Positions 12,059 through 23,303 of a stretch of DNA of 64,000 bases are shown one piece after another. The number at the start of each line of letters is the position of its first letter. Positions within the stretch are counted from its first letter, which is position 1. The DNA lies in contig JAHREC010000045.1 in assembly GCA_020081605.1 (NCBI GenBank), positions 186,001 through 250,000 on the forward strand. The letters run 5' to 3'. The notes beneath the pieces were generated by a model. It made no database searches and was not told where the DNA came from. It worked only from the letters and a program-made list of their open reading frames with translations. Both the position numbers and the translations under genes were made by a program. The DNA comes from Albifimbria verrucaria. Taxonomy: Eukaryota > Ascomycota > Sordariomycetes > Hypocreales > Stachybotryaceae.

Positions 12059-13459
12059 CTATATCCCATCGGAAAGCCCTGACCATATGCTGTCACTTTC
12101 CAGATGTGCCATATCGTCTTTGCGCAACATGACATGAACTTCGATGATATCTCTCATTCCATCGCTCGCCACACAATCTGCTCGTTTTCTAGGCAATATG
12201 ATTGCAACACCATCCGCCGCTGCATGTGGTACCCTCACAAAGTCCGGTGTTCCTAATCCTCGTCCAAAATCGAGGCTGTACATGTCAAGATTCGCCCAGC
12301 TCGTGATCGTAAGATCTATCGAGTTAAACAAATCCCACCCCGGGAAAATAGTATCAAAATTGTCAATTCGATCGAAGATGCTGTAAGCCTCAGCAATGAA
12401 GCGGCTATCGATTCGTTGTTGCGATTGAGCAGCATCGATGGAGGAGCAGGCTCTGGCAAGGCATTCTTCATAGCTGCTATTGGAGGCGATTAAGTCTGCC
12501 ACGGATGAGCCTGTGCGGGCATAGAGAACCAGGTTCCCTAGATATTGGGCCCCTGGCTCCAAGCCTTTGGAGCTGAGTCGGTGGCGTCCATTAACTGCTG
12601 TCACAAGGCGACTAGCTTTCGCCATAAGATCAGAGTCCCGCAATGTGCGGACACGCGTAATAGCCTGCCATAGCAGAGCACAGAGCACAGTGTTTGTTGA
12701 TGGAATCCTCGCCCCTCGATTTTGCAGCATGTCTTTTAATGCTTCGATCTGACCGACCGAGACGCAAAAGATTTTAGACGTGCATTCAGGAAACTCGTCC
12801 GGAAGTATCGGCGGCGACATAGAATATTCGGGGTGTGAGGCTAATATTGTTTCGAGTGACTGCTCAGCTACCGCGTCAAGGTCGGTTCGTAGCGACTTGG
12901 AGAGCGTGTCAAGTCTCGGCTCCCTTGTGAAAACCGGCAGACCTTCGCCACGTAATATTTCAGTCCATTGTTGCAAAATTGTTGCAAAAGCCGTCACGTC
13001 AACCACATTGTGGTGAATGGAAACGCACAAGCCCAGCCCAGTGTTGTTAGCAAAGCGGAAGAAGCTTGAGACGAAAACAGGCACTCCCTGTGATTCCTCC
13101 ATGACTGGGCTAGGCTGTGGCCAGAAGTGACTTGGAAGGTGAAGAGAAGGCATCCCTTGGGCACTCATATCTGCATAATCGTCCGAAATCGAGCCTTTGT
13201 CTATGAGTTTTGGTGCTTGTGCTTCAGAGTTCCAGCGGATATGCAGTCGTTTCGGGTGCCCCTGTGGTCGTCTCGTGGATACCACCCACCCAGTAAGTAC
13301 AGGGTGCTGTTTGGAAAGCTCCTCTAGGCCACGATCTAGCTTCTGTGTCAAAATTTCTACTGGATCGGTTATCTGAAAAGTTAACAAGGCAGAAACATAT
13401 ATGTTTGGCATAGCCATATCTAAAGGAGTCAACAACTCGATCATGGTGTGAGCTTCCAT
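12059..13459 (-). CDS. BAHD/trichothecene-acetyltransferase-type acyltransferase
   Basis: A single open frame of 466 residues from 13459, the normal length for the transferase family (PF02458). The catalytic HxxxD motif is HNVVD at about residue 153-157, preceded by GLGLCVSIH. The second family motif DFGWG appears near the C-terminus as DFGRG (residue about 393). These cytosolic enzymes move acyl groups from CoA thioesters to alcohols or amines, commonly as tailoring steps in terpenoid or alkaloid biosynthesis. The change of Trp to Arg in DFGWG is seen in some fungal members and affects a structural, not a catalytic, residue. The gene is free of frameshifts. It has a minus-strand regulator downstream and no core biosynthetic enzyme in reach, so it may act alone, for example in detoxification. 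Confidence 0.9.
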   Translation of the reverse strand: MEAHTMIELLTPLDMAMPNIYVSALLTFQITDPVEILTQKLDRGLEELSKQHPVLTGWVVSTRRPQGHPKRLHIRWNSEAQAPKLIDKGSISDDYADMSAQGMPSLHLPSHFWPQPSPVMEESQGVPVFVSSFFRFANNTGLGLCVSIHHNVVDVTAFATILQQWTEILRGEGLPVFTREPRLDTLSKSLRTDLDAVAEQSLETILASHPEYSMSPPILPDEFPECTSKIFCVSVGQIEALKDMLQNRGARIPSTNTVLCALLWQAITRVRTLRDSDLMAKASRLVTAVNGRHRLSSKGLEPGAQYLGNLVLYARTGSSVADLIASNSSYEECLARACSSIDAAQSQQRIDSRFIAEAYSIFDRIDNFDTIFPGWDLFNSIDLTITSWANLDMYSLDFGRGLGTPDFVRVPHAAADGVAIILPRKRADCVASDGMRDIIEVHVMLRKDDMAHLESDSIWSGLSDGI

Positions 13460-14055
13460 TTTGTAGGAGATGATGAATAAACTGAGATGAAAGTTTGCCG
13501 ACCAGGTGATTGAATGAAAATGTATTCTTTATCGAATTTCTGTCGGCAAGTCACGGAACCGCGGCTTTTATATTCTCGACTCGTCCTCATCACATCGTAA
13601 CCCTCTAGGGTACATGCTTTACTTCCTGTAGCAGATGCTCGGAAAACCAACCAATAGCAACGCTTGTATCGTAAGAAGCCCACTCTGCTAGCCACTTGTT
13701 GTTTAGGGCCACTTGAAGTGGGCCGATCCTGGAGTCCTTCTTAATAGTAGATCATGGTGATACAAGAGACCCGCCACGGGCAGGAGGGTCGCAATTCAGA
13801 TTCGGTCCACCAAGGTAGCAAGAAAACGTGTAGGCAGCCATATAAGGACCATGAATTGCCGCGTCATCCAGGCCGATATGGGTACTTACATCAGTTGCTA
13901 TATGAAGCGCTGGAACGCTGGGAGTCAAGACCATTCGAGTCTGATGACCCTTTACAACAACCGTCCTAGGATCCTCCTGACCCGGCCTCCACCACCCGCG
14001 AACCAACGAAAATGGCGAAGAACGAGATGCATACCATGGTAACACTAATTAAAAG

Positions 14056-14951
14056 GTGCTACGAGATAGAAATTCTTCTACTGCTCTTTGCTTGCTAAAA
14101 TGTACCAGGCTTGAGGCTGTCACATCTCGTTTGGAGGACATTGCCTCCTCTTCACTCTGCAGCGGCGCCTGTACACATTCTCATGACGATACTATCAAAA
14201 TTGGTCAAACACTCTTGGACTACAAGCCACAACTTGTCCAGCCAGAACAGTCGAGCCCAACACGTGGTAACATAGCAAACAATTTGCCCAAGTGTATAGA
14301 GGCGTTTGATCTATTTGTCAATGAGGTGGTGGGCAACTTTCGAGCACTCAGCCAAGAGCTCGGCGGTGTGATAGAAAATCAGGTAAAATGTCCTTACATA
14401 CCCAGGAAAACTTTACGTCCAGCTAATTGATTTCTTGTAAGGCTGAAATCCTCATAAACGGCTTCCAAACACACCGAAGCTTCCTCCTCGCCACGACCAA
14501 ATCGAAGAAACCAGCCACGAGCGGTCCTGATAAAGTGGCATATGACAAACTACTTAAACCAGCTGTGGACGGTTTCCAAGAGGCTCGAGCAATACAACAG
14601 GAAAATCGAAACACACATTATTTTCATCATGTAAGCGCAGTTGCAGACGGCGCTCTAGTCTTGGCATGGCCTTCTTTTGAGAATCGACCGTGGGTTCACG
14701 TTGAGGAGGCACTGTCTTGCGCTCAATACTTTGGTAACAGAATATTGGCCCAAGAAATAAATAAGTATGACTTATATAATTATTATTTATGCCCAGCACT
14801 AATGTCACGCAGAGAATCTCTACAAGCCCGATGGGTAAAAGCATTCTATGATATTTTCCGCGAGCTTGTAGCTTATTTACAGGAGTATTATCCTCATGGA
14901 TTAACTTGGGCAGGAAAAGGTGACTTGAGCCAGGAAATATTATTGCTTTAA
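14056..14951 (+). pseudogene. Truncated copy of adenylyl-cyclase-associated protein (CAP/Srv2), N-terminal domain only
   Basis: The first part reads TRLEAVTSRLEDIASS, the conserved N-terminal helix of CAP that binds adenylyl cyclase. Then come FDLFVNEVVGNFRALSQELGG, HRSFLLATTKSKKPA, HHVSAVADGA, ARWVKAFYDIFRELVAYLQEYYPHGLTW. These match the helical N-terminal domain of CAP in order. An intron at 14383-14441 (GT-AG) lies inside the domain, so the copy is a DNA duplicate and not a retrocopy. The protein stops at 14951: the proline-rich, WH2 and actin-binding C-terminal domains are missing, and AT-rich DNA follows. There is no convincing start codon in a good context upstream of TRLEA, and an extra AT-rich piece sits near 14760-14800. 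I think it is a relic of a segmental duplication, although a short expressed protein cannot be excluded. Confidence 0.75.
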
Positions 14952-15270
14952 GAAGAAAATATACAGCCTTTAAAACTTGAACAGATGTATTGATTATGTC
15001 TTTATTTTCTATATTTTATATTCAACATTAATATAGAAGACATCATATTTAATTGTGTAAATACATAATAAATAACTTTCTTATATTCAGCTATTACGTT
15101 AATTTATGTTATATCTGTAAATTTTAATCTATTAACTTAGATGCTATAATATAGTGATATTCCTTTTGTTTCTAGTATAACCAAAAATATTACTATTGTG
15201 AAGTTTCCTTTATTTCCCCAGTTGTAGCTGCTTCGTGATATTCTTATTTAACGTAAGAGGGACTTCGTAT
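14952..15270. other. AT-rich island
   Basis: About 300 bases made mostly of A and T with no open frame of interest. The base composition is sharply different from the flanking genes, as in RIP-mutated DNA of ascomycetes. It directly follows the truncation point of the CAP copy and may be the degraded element that cut it. Confidence 0.6.
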
Positions 15271-16201
15271 CTATCTTAATGGAAACTCTAATCGTCTATG
15301 CATCTGACTGACTATCTCAAGGTAGTCCTTCTCGTTCGTGCTTGTTATAATCCCGTGCCGGATCAGAAAATGAAGCATGACCAGCGCGCTGTTAGGCTTG
15401 AATTCCCTCCTTGCCAAGGCATCTCTGATTTCGTCAACGGTCCAGAGGTAGAACTCTTCTACCTCGCCGTCATTTGGCTTGCAAATAATGTCAGATGGTA
15501 CCGGCAAATCATATACATACTGGCACTCTGGCTGCAGTAGGCCAACCTCTCCTCCAGAGCGCTGGTCGCGAACGTAGAAATGGGTCACAGCACCGGCTGC
15601 TTTTGCCTCACTACGCACAAACTCCGGAGAAAACCGATGCTTCCTCGTCACATTCACGAATCAGGGTACTCAGCGGCGTTTCGTTCCATGCGATGCCACC
15701 TGCAACAGTGCTGTCTAGCATTCCGCCAAATGTTGCTTTAGAATAAGCCCTTCGTGACACCCACACCTTCGGATAGTGTACCTTGGTAGATGGTGGGACA
15801 TATGCAATAGCATGAACACCGTACGTGACGACCCCAAACAGAGGGCAAGCACAGCGTTCAATATGAAGGATGACAGTCTTATTCGGACCAAATACTGGAA
15901 ATGTTTCGTCGCGCCAGCCTCGTAAAATTGAGAAGTAGTTTTCTTGACGCATTGCTTGCAGGGTTTGGCGAATAGCTGCACTTCGCTTGTTGACAGTCTG
16001 ACCGCCCAACAGCGTAGCTATACGTTGTTCCACATTGACTTCCCAGCCTGGAAAGTCACTCAGAACATGAGCGACTGACGGCAATATATACCCAAGCGTG
16101 GTCGAAAGCCCAGCCACTTGGAAGACATATAGATTCTGGGAGGTGGCATCTTCATAGGAGAAGGCGTTCGCATCGTTAACGAGATCAAGATTAGAGACCA
16201 T
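15271..16201 (-). CDS. Nudix hydrolase with DUF4743 (thiamine pyrophosphokinase-related, Tnr3-like), one frameshift
   Basis: From 16201 (MVSNLDLVNDANAF) the N-terminal DUF4743 region is followed by the Nudix part: VWVSRRAYSKATFGGMLDSTVAGGIAW, then RECDEEAS. The pattern G-x5-E-x7-REUxEE is present in relaxed form: the REcDEE core is intact. The frame then breaks at the A4 run 15630-15633 and continues as SPEFVRSEAKAAGAVTHFY and on to EEFYLWTVDEIRDAL, ending at 15271. Tnr3-type proteins hydrolyse damaged thiamine diphosphates (oxy- and oxothiamine) in the cytosol; a simple Nudix role on another diphosphate is also possible. Repair of the break needs two added bases or one removed, so it is less clear than the other homopolymer sites. 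Confidence 0.82.
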
Positions 16202-16853
16202 TGCTGGGGACGCTTCTAGTCCTGCCCGTAGACGTAGCAGCAAGTGGCGGTGGTTAAACGAAGGTAAGAGTAAATCAGCAGGGATTCGACGCTACGTGTT
16301 GTATTAGAGAGGTTGGAGCAAGGTGTCAGAAACGTCAGATTGCCTAGACATTACACATCATGGTTTCAATATAGTGGAGAAGGAACTTGCCGTTATCGGA
16401 GATCGGCCCTCGTCGGACTACAGGTCTGTAGGTTTATAACGATCCGGGTGATTCTATGCCAGGGTATAAGGTAGGTAAACAATCTAGTAAGTTGTCCTCA
16501 GACAAGCAACAGGGCTTATTTTAATTTAAAGCAATATTATATAATTATTATTAATTAAATAAATTATTTTCTAAGAATTTAGATTAAAGCAGCTTAATAA
16601 CTATATATTATTAATAGCTAATTATTCTCTAGTTAATATATAGGAGAAGACTCTTATTTATATATGTAAAGTAAATAAAATAGATTATTTATATTTGTAA
16701 TATTAATAAATTTTTTACCATATTTAAATTAAAACATAATTATTTTAAAGGCTTAAATAACTAAAATTATGCCTATAGCATTCTTTTTCCCTATTAAAGA
16801 TCTTCATTTAAATAGAAAGGCTTGATTAGATAGCTATATCTATTAATACTTCC
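16202..16853. other. Promoter of Nudix gene and strongly AT-rich island (about 16500-16850)
   Basis: The left 300 bases precede the Nudix start and look ordinary. From about 16500 to 16850 the sequence is almost pure A/T with many TAATTA-type words and no coding potential, resembling RIP-mutated repeat DNA. It abuts the C-terminal end of the DUF7708 gene. Confidence 0.6.
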
Positions 16854-18811
16854 TCAAGCTCTTTCTTGATCAATCCGAAGCGAAATAAACCGCCTACTAT
16901 CAAATTCTGTAGATACCTCTTCGATCTTCCCAATAGCTTCTGACTCTTCCCTAGCAGCTATGCACATGACTCGCACCCTCGTTGTTCGACAATCTTCAAT
17001 GATCCTCGCCATGAAATTCTCTAAAAAGGTTCCAGGCCCCGATATCCTATCTGCATTATCGATGATGATATACACTTCATCAAAGTAGGGAATCAAGTCC
17101 CGGGAGAGGATGTTGCAGGCCTCTAAGAAATCTTGCGCGCTGATTAGCCTTCTCCTTCCGTCATTCAACTTTTCCTTCAAAGTCGCCATAACAAAAGGGT
17201 TGAGAGCAGACTGCAAGTGGGAGAACGCTTCTTGACTAGCAACAATAGCTGGGTCTGCCTCAAGCAACTGGGAGACAATTGTTAGGACAACTGAAATATC
17301 GCTAACAGCACCTTGTCGCTCTGCAGTGAAATCTGATGTCTTGCAGTATACCTCCGCTACAGCCAATTTTCTGCCTTTGGTAGAGGATGCCAGCCTCCTC
17401 AAGGACGCTGCCAGGCTTATGGCTGCCGGTGAGAGCCAGCATAGAGATGTCTGGTCCGCCTTCGTTTCGCCATGTAGAAGAAGCATGCAGCTTCTTCCAC
17501 TGTTTAACCAGTCCTTGTATTCTTTGGTCGCTTCTAGCGTTTCAAGATCAAAGCGGGCGAGTCCTGGCGGCCTATTGAAAGAATCTTCGAGTAGGGAGGC
17601 ATATTCCTGGATTGTTCTTTGCAGTTTAATTGTACAATGAGACAAGTTCTCTTTGATCGTTGCGATTCGCTCTAGCCTCGTGTCGGTGGTTGCCTCTGCA
17701 AATCATTCTAACAGTCAGCAATACCCTCGAACTTTTGTAAATAACTAACGGCCGTGTCCATCCAGCTATCCATTCCATTGACTTACGGCCAACATCAAGT
17801 TCCACCTTCTGAACCTGTCCTTTCAGGATGTCGATCTTGTTGTCAATTTCGTATACCCGTTTGTTCAGCAAAGTGTCACGCTCTTCCTTGATCCTTGTCA
17901 TCGCGTCTGATATCTCGCTGATCTTCCGATCGATTGTAAACGGTGGCTTGGTAACAGACTCGAGAAGACGACCTGAATAAGAGCTTCGAGTATTAGCTAT
18001 GCTCGTATATTCAGTCTTTAACCGTCCGTCCCCTCTTACCTAGGGCTAGCTATTACGATCTACTCACGCCATATGGATCTCGTATAATAGACCCTAGCCT
18101 CCACCACAAACTCGAGTCCAAGGGCGTATGCGTTGGTGATATACCGTATCATCTCCGGCGTTGGGTAGATCTCCGATATGATGGCCATGCGACCATAGTG
18201 CTCCCGCAAGCTAACCAGGGCATTGGCAACCATCTCGTCTTTCCTCTTTGTGTTGACCGCTACGGCCAAGAATACGGAGAGGGCAGTATATGCCGCACCC
18301 CATAACCTTCATCTACGCCCCTCATGATCTCAATCACACCTGAGAACTCCCCGACGAACTGGAGGAAATCAGTCAGGAAGGAGAGTGCCGCATCAGCTTT
18401 TCTATGCTCGGCCGCCTGTTTCTGTTGTTGCTGCTCTGCTCGCTCGAGCTCCACCTTGACTAGCGCCACCAAGTCTTCATAGCCTACAACGCTGTGCTCA
18501 TTTTCGGTGATGGACTTATTCTTGTGAAGCTTGAAAAGCCTTAGGTACTCTCGGTTCTTGCTCTGGCTGGTAGATGCCTCATTGCGAGCCTCGTCGGCTG
18601 CAGCTAGTGTTTTCCTAAACTATGATCAGTAACCGACACTCAAAACACCTATGCCGACTGTGATTGTGATGTTGGTCCATTTGATGTACCGTTTCTCTTC
18701 CTTTGTCCACCTTGCGTTCTCCCAGAAGGCCTTGGAACCGCCGCGTTGGTCCGCAAGTTTTCTTGCTCTGCCATGATCCAGGTCTACTAGCTCTGGTCGT
18801 ACCTTCTCCAT
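16854..18811 (-). CDS. DUF7708 domain STAND/NACHT-like protein, C-terminus apparently truncated
   Basis: The minus strand encodes, in order: an N-terminal helix (start 18811, MEKVRPELV); TLAAADEARNEAS; FLTDFLQFVGEFSGVIEIMRG; AVAVNTKRKDEMVANAL; SEIYPTPEMIRYITNAYALGLEFVVEA. These are landmarks of DUF7708, an N-terminal domain of fungal STAND (NLR-like) proteins. An intron splits the region around 17700-17890. The last exon (17645-16854) has SCMLLLHGETKADQTSLCWLSP and a later VYIIIDNADRI that resembles a Walker B strand, but no canonical GxxxxGK[ST] P-loop. The frame breaks at C4 18298-18301, repaired by one base. The protein ends at the AT-rich island with no ankyrin, WD40 or TPR repeats. Exon borders are approximate. 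Likely role: intracellular sensing or incompatibility; this is inference from the family. Confidence 0.72.
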
Positions 18812-19326
18812 TGTGCTTTGTGTTAGGGCAGGCTAGTACCAGCCTTTTTGCATCTAGGGGCAGGGGAATCAAAAATGTTATAGAAGAATCTCACCAGCTA
18901 AGGTCCATCCATTTCGGCGCAATCAGCCACTTTTCTACACACGGCAAGCCTAGGATCATCCCGGTACTTCGAGTCGACACGCAGCGGACTTTACGAAGGG
19001 CCGAATAAACGTGCAGAAATGCAACCATCATCCTGCCAGGGCTGACGGAATCGCAGCGGGAGTGGCCTGATTCTGTCCACATGACAATTTCAGCTTACAC
19101 AATGTAACCCTCATTATGTATCCCGAAGGCGGCCTTAGTTATACAGACATACAGAGGATAGGGTTTGCCTGGGCCCCTCAGTTGGGGGCGAAAATGAGGC
19201 TCTGGGATGAATAGTTCCTTATAATCCTGTGCATATGTGTTGTAGTGGCCAGCGCGCAACAATTGCAAGACGAGGTGCGCTTTTAACCACACTAGTTTCA
19301 GACTCTCAATACCCTTCGCTCACACA
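18812..19326. promoter_or_regulatory. Shared divergent promoter region of the DUF7708 and AAA+ genes
   Basis: About 515 bases separate the two divergent start codons. No gene fits between them. The arrangement permits common regulation of the pair; I see no specific binding site. Confidence 0.5.
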
Positions 19327-22255
19327 ATGGCATCCGAGACGCAGAGCTCAACGACGGCGGAGAAGGGAGCCAGGGACCTCGACGAAATCACGCTGCAACG
19401 AAAGTATGAGCAGCTCCAGGAGCGCTATGTGAAGCTGCTCGAAGACAAGATTGAGGTACCCACCCTTAATTGTCGTTGGGAGACCGACATATAACATGAC
19501 TATCATTAGGTACTATCCGGTAGAGATGAAAGCAACACCGTTCCTGCCAGGAGAGACAGCATTGTGACCTACGCCAGCGACGAAGTCGCAAGTCTCTCAG
19601 TCAGGACAGCGCCCAAGACAGGCGACGATGTTAGCAACGCCAGGATTCAGTACCGAATGGACACATACGACGAAAAGGGAATGCCCATTCAAGAGGCCTA
19701 CGACCCCACCCAGTTCGAAAAGAGCAAGCTGCAGCCAGGCGGGACCACAGCTGCAACTCTCGTCTACCATTTCAACAGACAAAAGATCCAGTTCCAGACT
19801 GAGCTTAAGATCGAGAGCCATGAAGTCAAAAAGATCCTTCAGAAGCACCTCAAGCACTACCCCGGTTATCATTGGGAAATACCGCAGCTCAGCATCTTCT
19901 CGGCCTTTGAGCCCCTGATTCACAACTGGAAGGCTTTGACTGACGCAATCGCCGCCAACCCGAACGATAAGGGGTATCAGGACCTAGCCGCAATTCTTGA
20001 GGCAGTGAAAGCTTCCAAGGATGTTAAGGAGTACTTCGAAGGAGACTATGCCGGTAAAAAGGAGGTTCTCTTCGATTTTCTATGGACCATATTCCCACCC
20101 GGCGAGCTCGTCATCATGTCCACTGGGTTCATGAAGAAGCATCCACAACTGTTCATCGTCCGAAACACCTTCCAGGTCCGTACTATCGATCGAAAACGGG
20201 CTATGAAACTGATCTGCTGGTCCTATGACTGGGATGGAACACGCAAGACATTTAGTCGAGTCTGTGTCGATATCAGTATAGACTCCTTTAAGGGACAGCG
20301 CCGAATCACTACTTTGCCGTGCTACCCCTTAAAGCTATATGAAGATGGTGATACTGACAAGTTAGAAAAGCTAAAGCTAAAGCTTGTGAGGCGTGGGATG
20401 ATCTTCCATGACCTCTGCACCAGGCCAAGGGGAATCAGCTCTTTGAGTACGACGGGTCCGCCTACCTGCGTGGTACAGGCGTCCGTCACATGGACCCGAG
20501 AGCTAGCTCCAATATTACCGACTCAGTTCGTACTAATTTTTCCATACTTGATGTCTGCTTTGATCTCTTTCTGACCTTGAGACCTAACGCTTGGGCAGGA
20601 CGATGATGATAGTGGTCACACTCTGAGTCGTGCGCGTAGCAGTATGCACATTCTCACAGCCGACACGAGTTCCAGGAGTGGGCGGCAGATGAACGTAAGC
20701 AACTTGTGACCCATTACCAGTATTACCTAGGCACCTAGGTAGGTAAATATTTAGTGTATCATAGAAAGCTGACCACACCTCGTGAGCCGCAAATAGATAA
20801 AAGGAAGGGTTATGGTAGACTTCGAGTCCTACTCTCGCCACGGACCCAACGGACCACTCCCAATGGGTGATCTGAAGCTAAGGCCCTTCGAAGAAGATGA
20901 CGAATGCAGTTGCGACAAGTGCAAAGAGCCAGGTGGCCCCTCGACAACCAACGGTCGATCTGGGATGCTAAAGACGTCATATCCCCTACCAAGCGACCAA
21001 AGGGAGAGATGTCTGACGACGAGTTCCGTCACTTCATCGCCAAGAATCTCACCGAAGACCAGATTGAACGATTCATGATCTGCGCCCCCGTGTGCTCGGT
21101 TACCATCTGATGGAGAAGAAGTGGATCGAGATGTTCGTCGACGACGTCAAGGAAGTCGACCACCGCTCTTCAAAAGCTGCCTTTGAGAAAGTTCAGCTGA
21201 TAGAGAAACATAAATCGTTAATACAGAATCTAGTTCAGAGTCATTCAAACGACAAGGACATCAACAACAATACCCCAAGGAGCAAGATGAGCGATCTGAC
21301 CAAAGGGAAGGGGAAGGGTTGGTGATTTTGCTACATGGTCCACCTGGAGTCGGAAAGACCCTCACGGCTGAGAGTGTGGCACAAGTGACTCAGAAGCCGC
21401 TGTTCCCCATGGGGTTGGCGATGTTACCACAGACCCGGTCCAGGTGGAGAGTCGGCTTGAGCAAATGTTCGAACTAGCCGAAGTCTGGCATGCCGTGATG
21501 CTATTGTAGGTCCTCCAGCAACTTGCCGCAGAAGATTTTGGGTGATAGAAGCAGCTGACAAATGCCTCTTGTGCAGTGATGAGGCCGATGTTTTCCTAGA
21601 AAGCCGGGCCTCGACGTTAGATGTCACTCGGGTTGGTCTGGTGTCTGGTAAGTAAGCCTACAGCGCCAAAGAGCAGCCAGATTAGTTCCTGCTGCCTCAG
21701 AATCCATCCGCTGGCGCTGATCGATCGATTATAGTACTGCTTCGCGTTTTGGAATACTATCAGGGCATCCTCATTCTCACAACAAATAGGATCAAGTCAT
21801 TCGACATTGCCGTGCAGTCCCGCATAAACCTTGCGATTCAGTTTGATGATCTGAAGGAGAAACAAAGACAAGGTTGGTTCCGATTTCAAGCTTCTCTGCT
21901 GATACGACTCCTTGATAGCGTTTACCGGTTGCGCTAACATGCTACAGCTATCTTCAAGGATCTGCTCGAGCAACTCCCATCCGAATCTATCGACGACCGG
22001 CGAGGCATCCTGAAGTGGTTTAGGGATGATGACGAAGCGTCGAAGTGGTCCGAGCGCCTCAACGGACGGCAAATCCGCAACGTCGTCTTTTCGGCCGCTT
22101 CGCTTGCGGGGAATCGCGAAGATAAGATGCTTACCCTCAAGGAGATCAAGACAATGTTTCAGGAAACCTATAACTTTCATAGTCACTTAGAAAGTGTTAC
22201 GTTAGCGGCGAGGGAGAAAACGAGATGTATATCAATCGTAATAGGTCTTAAATAA
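19327..22255 (+). CDS. AAA+ ATPase with DUF7025 N-terminal region (multi-exon, several frameshifts)
   Basis: Exon 1 (19327-19455) has a coiled-coil leader. After intron 19456-19509 comes the DUF7025-type region: LSIFSAFEPLIHNW, FPPGELVI, CYPLKLYED. Later exons give VMVDFESYSRHGPNGPLP, DDEFRHFIAKNLTEDQIERFMIC, YHLMEKKWIEMFVDDVKEV, then the ATPase: Walker A GPPGVGKT (about 21337-21360), Walker B VMLFDEADVFLESR across an intron ending at 21579, sensor region ILTTNRIKSFDIAVQSRINLA, and the lid LNGRQIRNVVFSAASLAG. The end is 22255. Frame breaks fall at G4 20429-20432, C4 20937-20940, C5 21085-21089, the G-rich tract 21302-21319 and G4 21411-21414; each is repaired by one base in the run. This family is abundant in filamentous fungi and its function is mostly unknown. 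It is divergent from the DUF7708 gene, so the two may work together. Confidence 0.88.
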
Positions 22256-23303
22256 TATATGCATGTTGCGAAGCTAAGGCAACCTACCCTGTAGTAAAGG
22301 TTATGTAACCTGCGCAACAGGTCACATGGCACCAGTGACTCGCCAGAGCCAGCTTGGAGGCTCATTTATATAGGCAATAGCAATACTCCAGGTACTATGC
22401 ATATATCGTACCAGAGAGTTGAAAACGATTCTACTCTGGATCACTATGGGACAAACTGCAAAGCATTATATCGAATGCTTGTGCTGTGGATAATTCACGT
22501 GGCTTGTGAGTCTATTGACTAATATTTAATATCTTGATCCTTGAAAAAAATCGTAATAAGAAACAATAATAATTATAATTATTACTTTAGTCTATATAGG
22601 TCCTGTCTCCTTATTTATAAACAATAGATATTAAAACGGATTAACCTACCCTATATCCCTAAAGGTATAGCCTAGATCGTTATGCTTATCGCCACCAGCG
22701 GTCACAAGGAAGGTGCTGTACTTTGTAACGCGGTCGTTATCTTGACCAGAGAGGCTAAAGTCCTCACCATTGCGGCCAAGAATGTGCTGCACCGCTTTTG
22801 TCGTGAGTGAGAGGCAATGTACGAGGGCTAACATGGATGGAGCTTTTGCGGAGAGAGACACCTGCACTACTTGCGCCTACTTGAAGGGCTTGGAATGTTG
22901 GATGAGCAGGTATGAGCGCTGGAGCGTTACTATACCTCACATTCAGCCGATTCATTACCACACTTTGAATCACGTGTATGTCAAAGCCATATATGGACTC
23001 AAATATCAAAGATCGTCGATGATGGGAACCTTGATCCCAGACTGGCTCATAATGGCCCGTATAATTCTTTGTACGTATGGTCTTTCTGGATTGAAATCCG
23101 TCTGGGGATCACTAAAAGTCTTTCACGATACCTATGGTCTCCATACTGTGATTGCACCCATGATGAATAAGACAGAACTGGTAATCCGTATAACCTCACG
23201 GCGCCAAGGCTCAGGCTCGACAGGCGTCATTATTTCCCATTGCAGAAGTGAAAAAACAGTGTCTCCACATAGATACTTCACGCAAACACTCATCCCTTTT
23301 CAA
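22256..23303. other. Intergenic, no supported gene
   Basis: Contains a short AT-rich part (about 22540-22630) and long chance open frames on both strands (for example 22770-23462 plus, 22646-22867 minus) with no recognisable motif. The right end is the 3' side of the tyrosinase gene. Confidence 0.5.
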
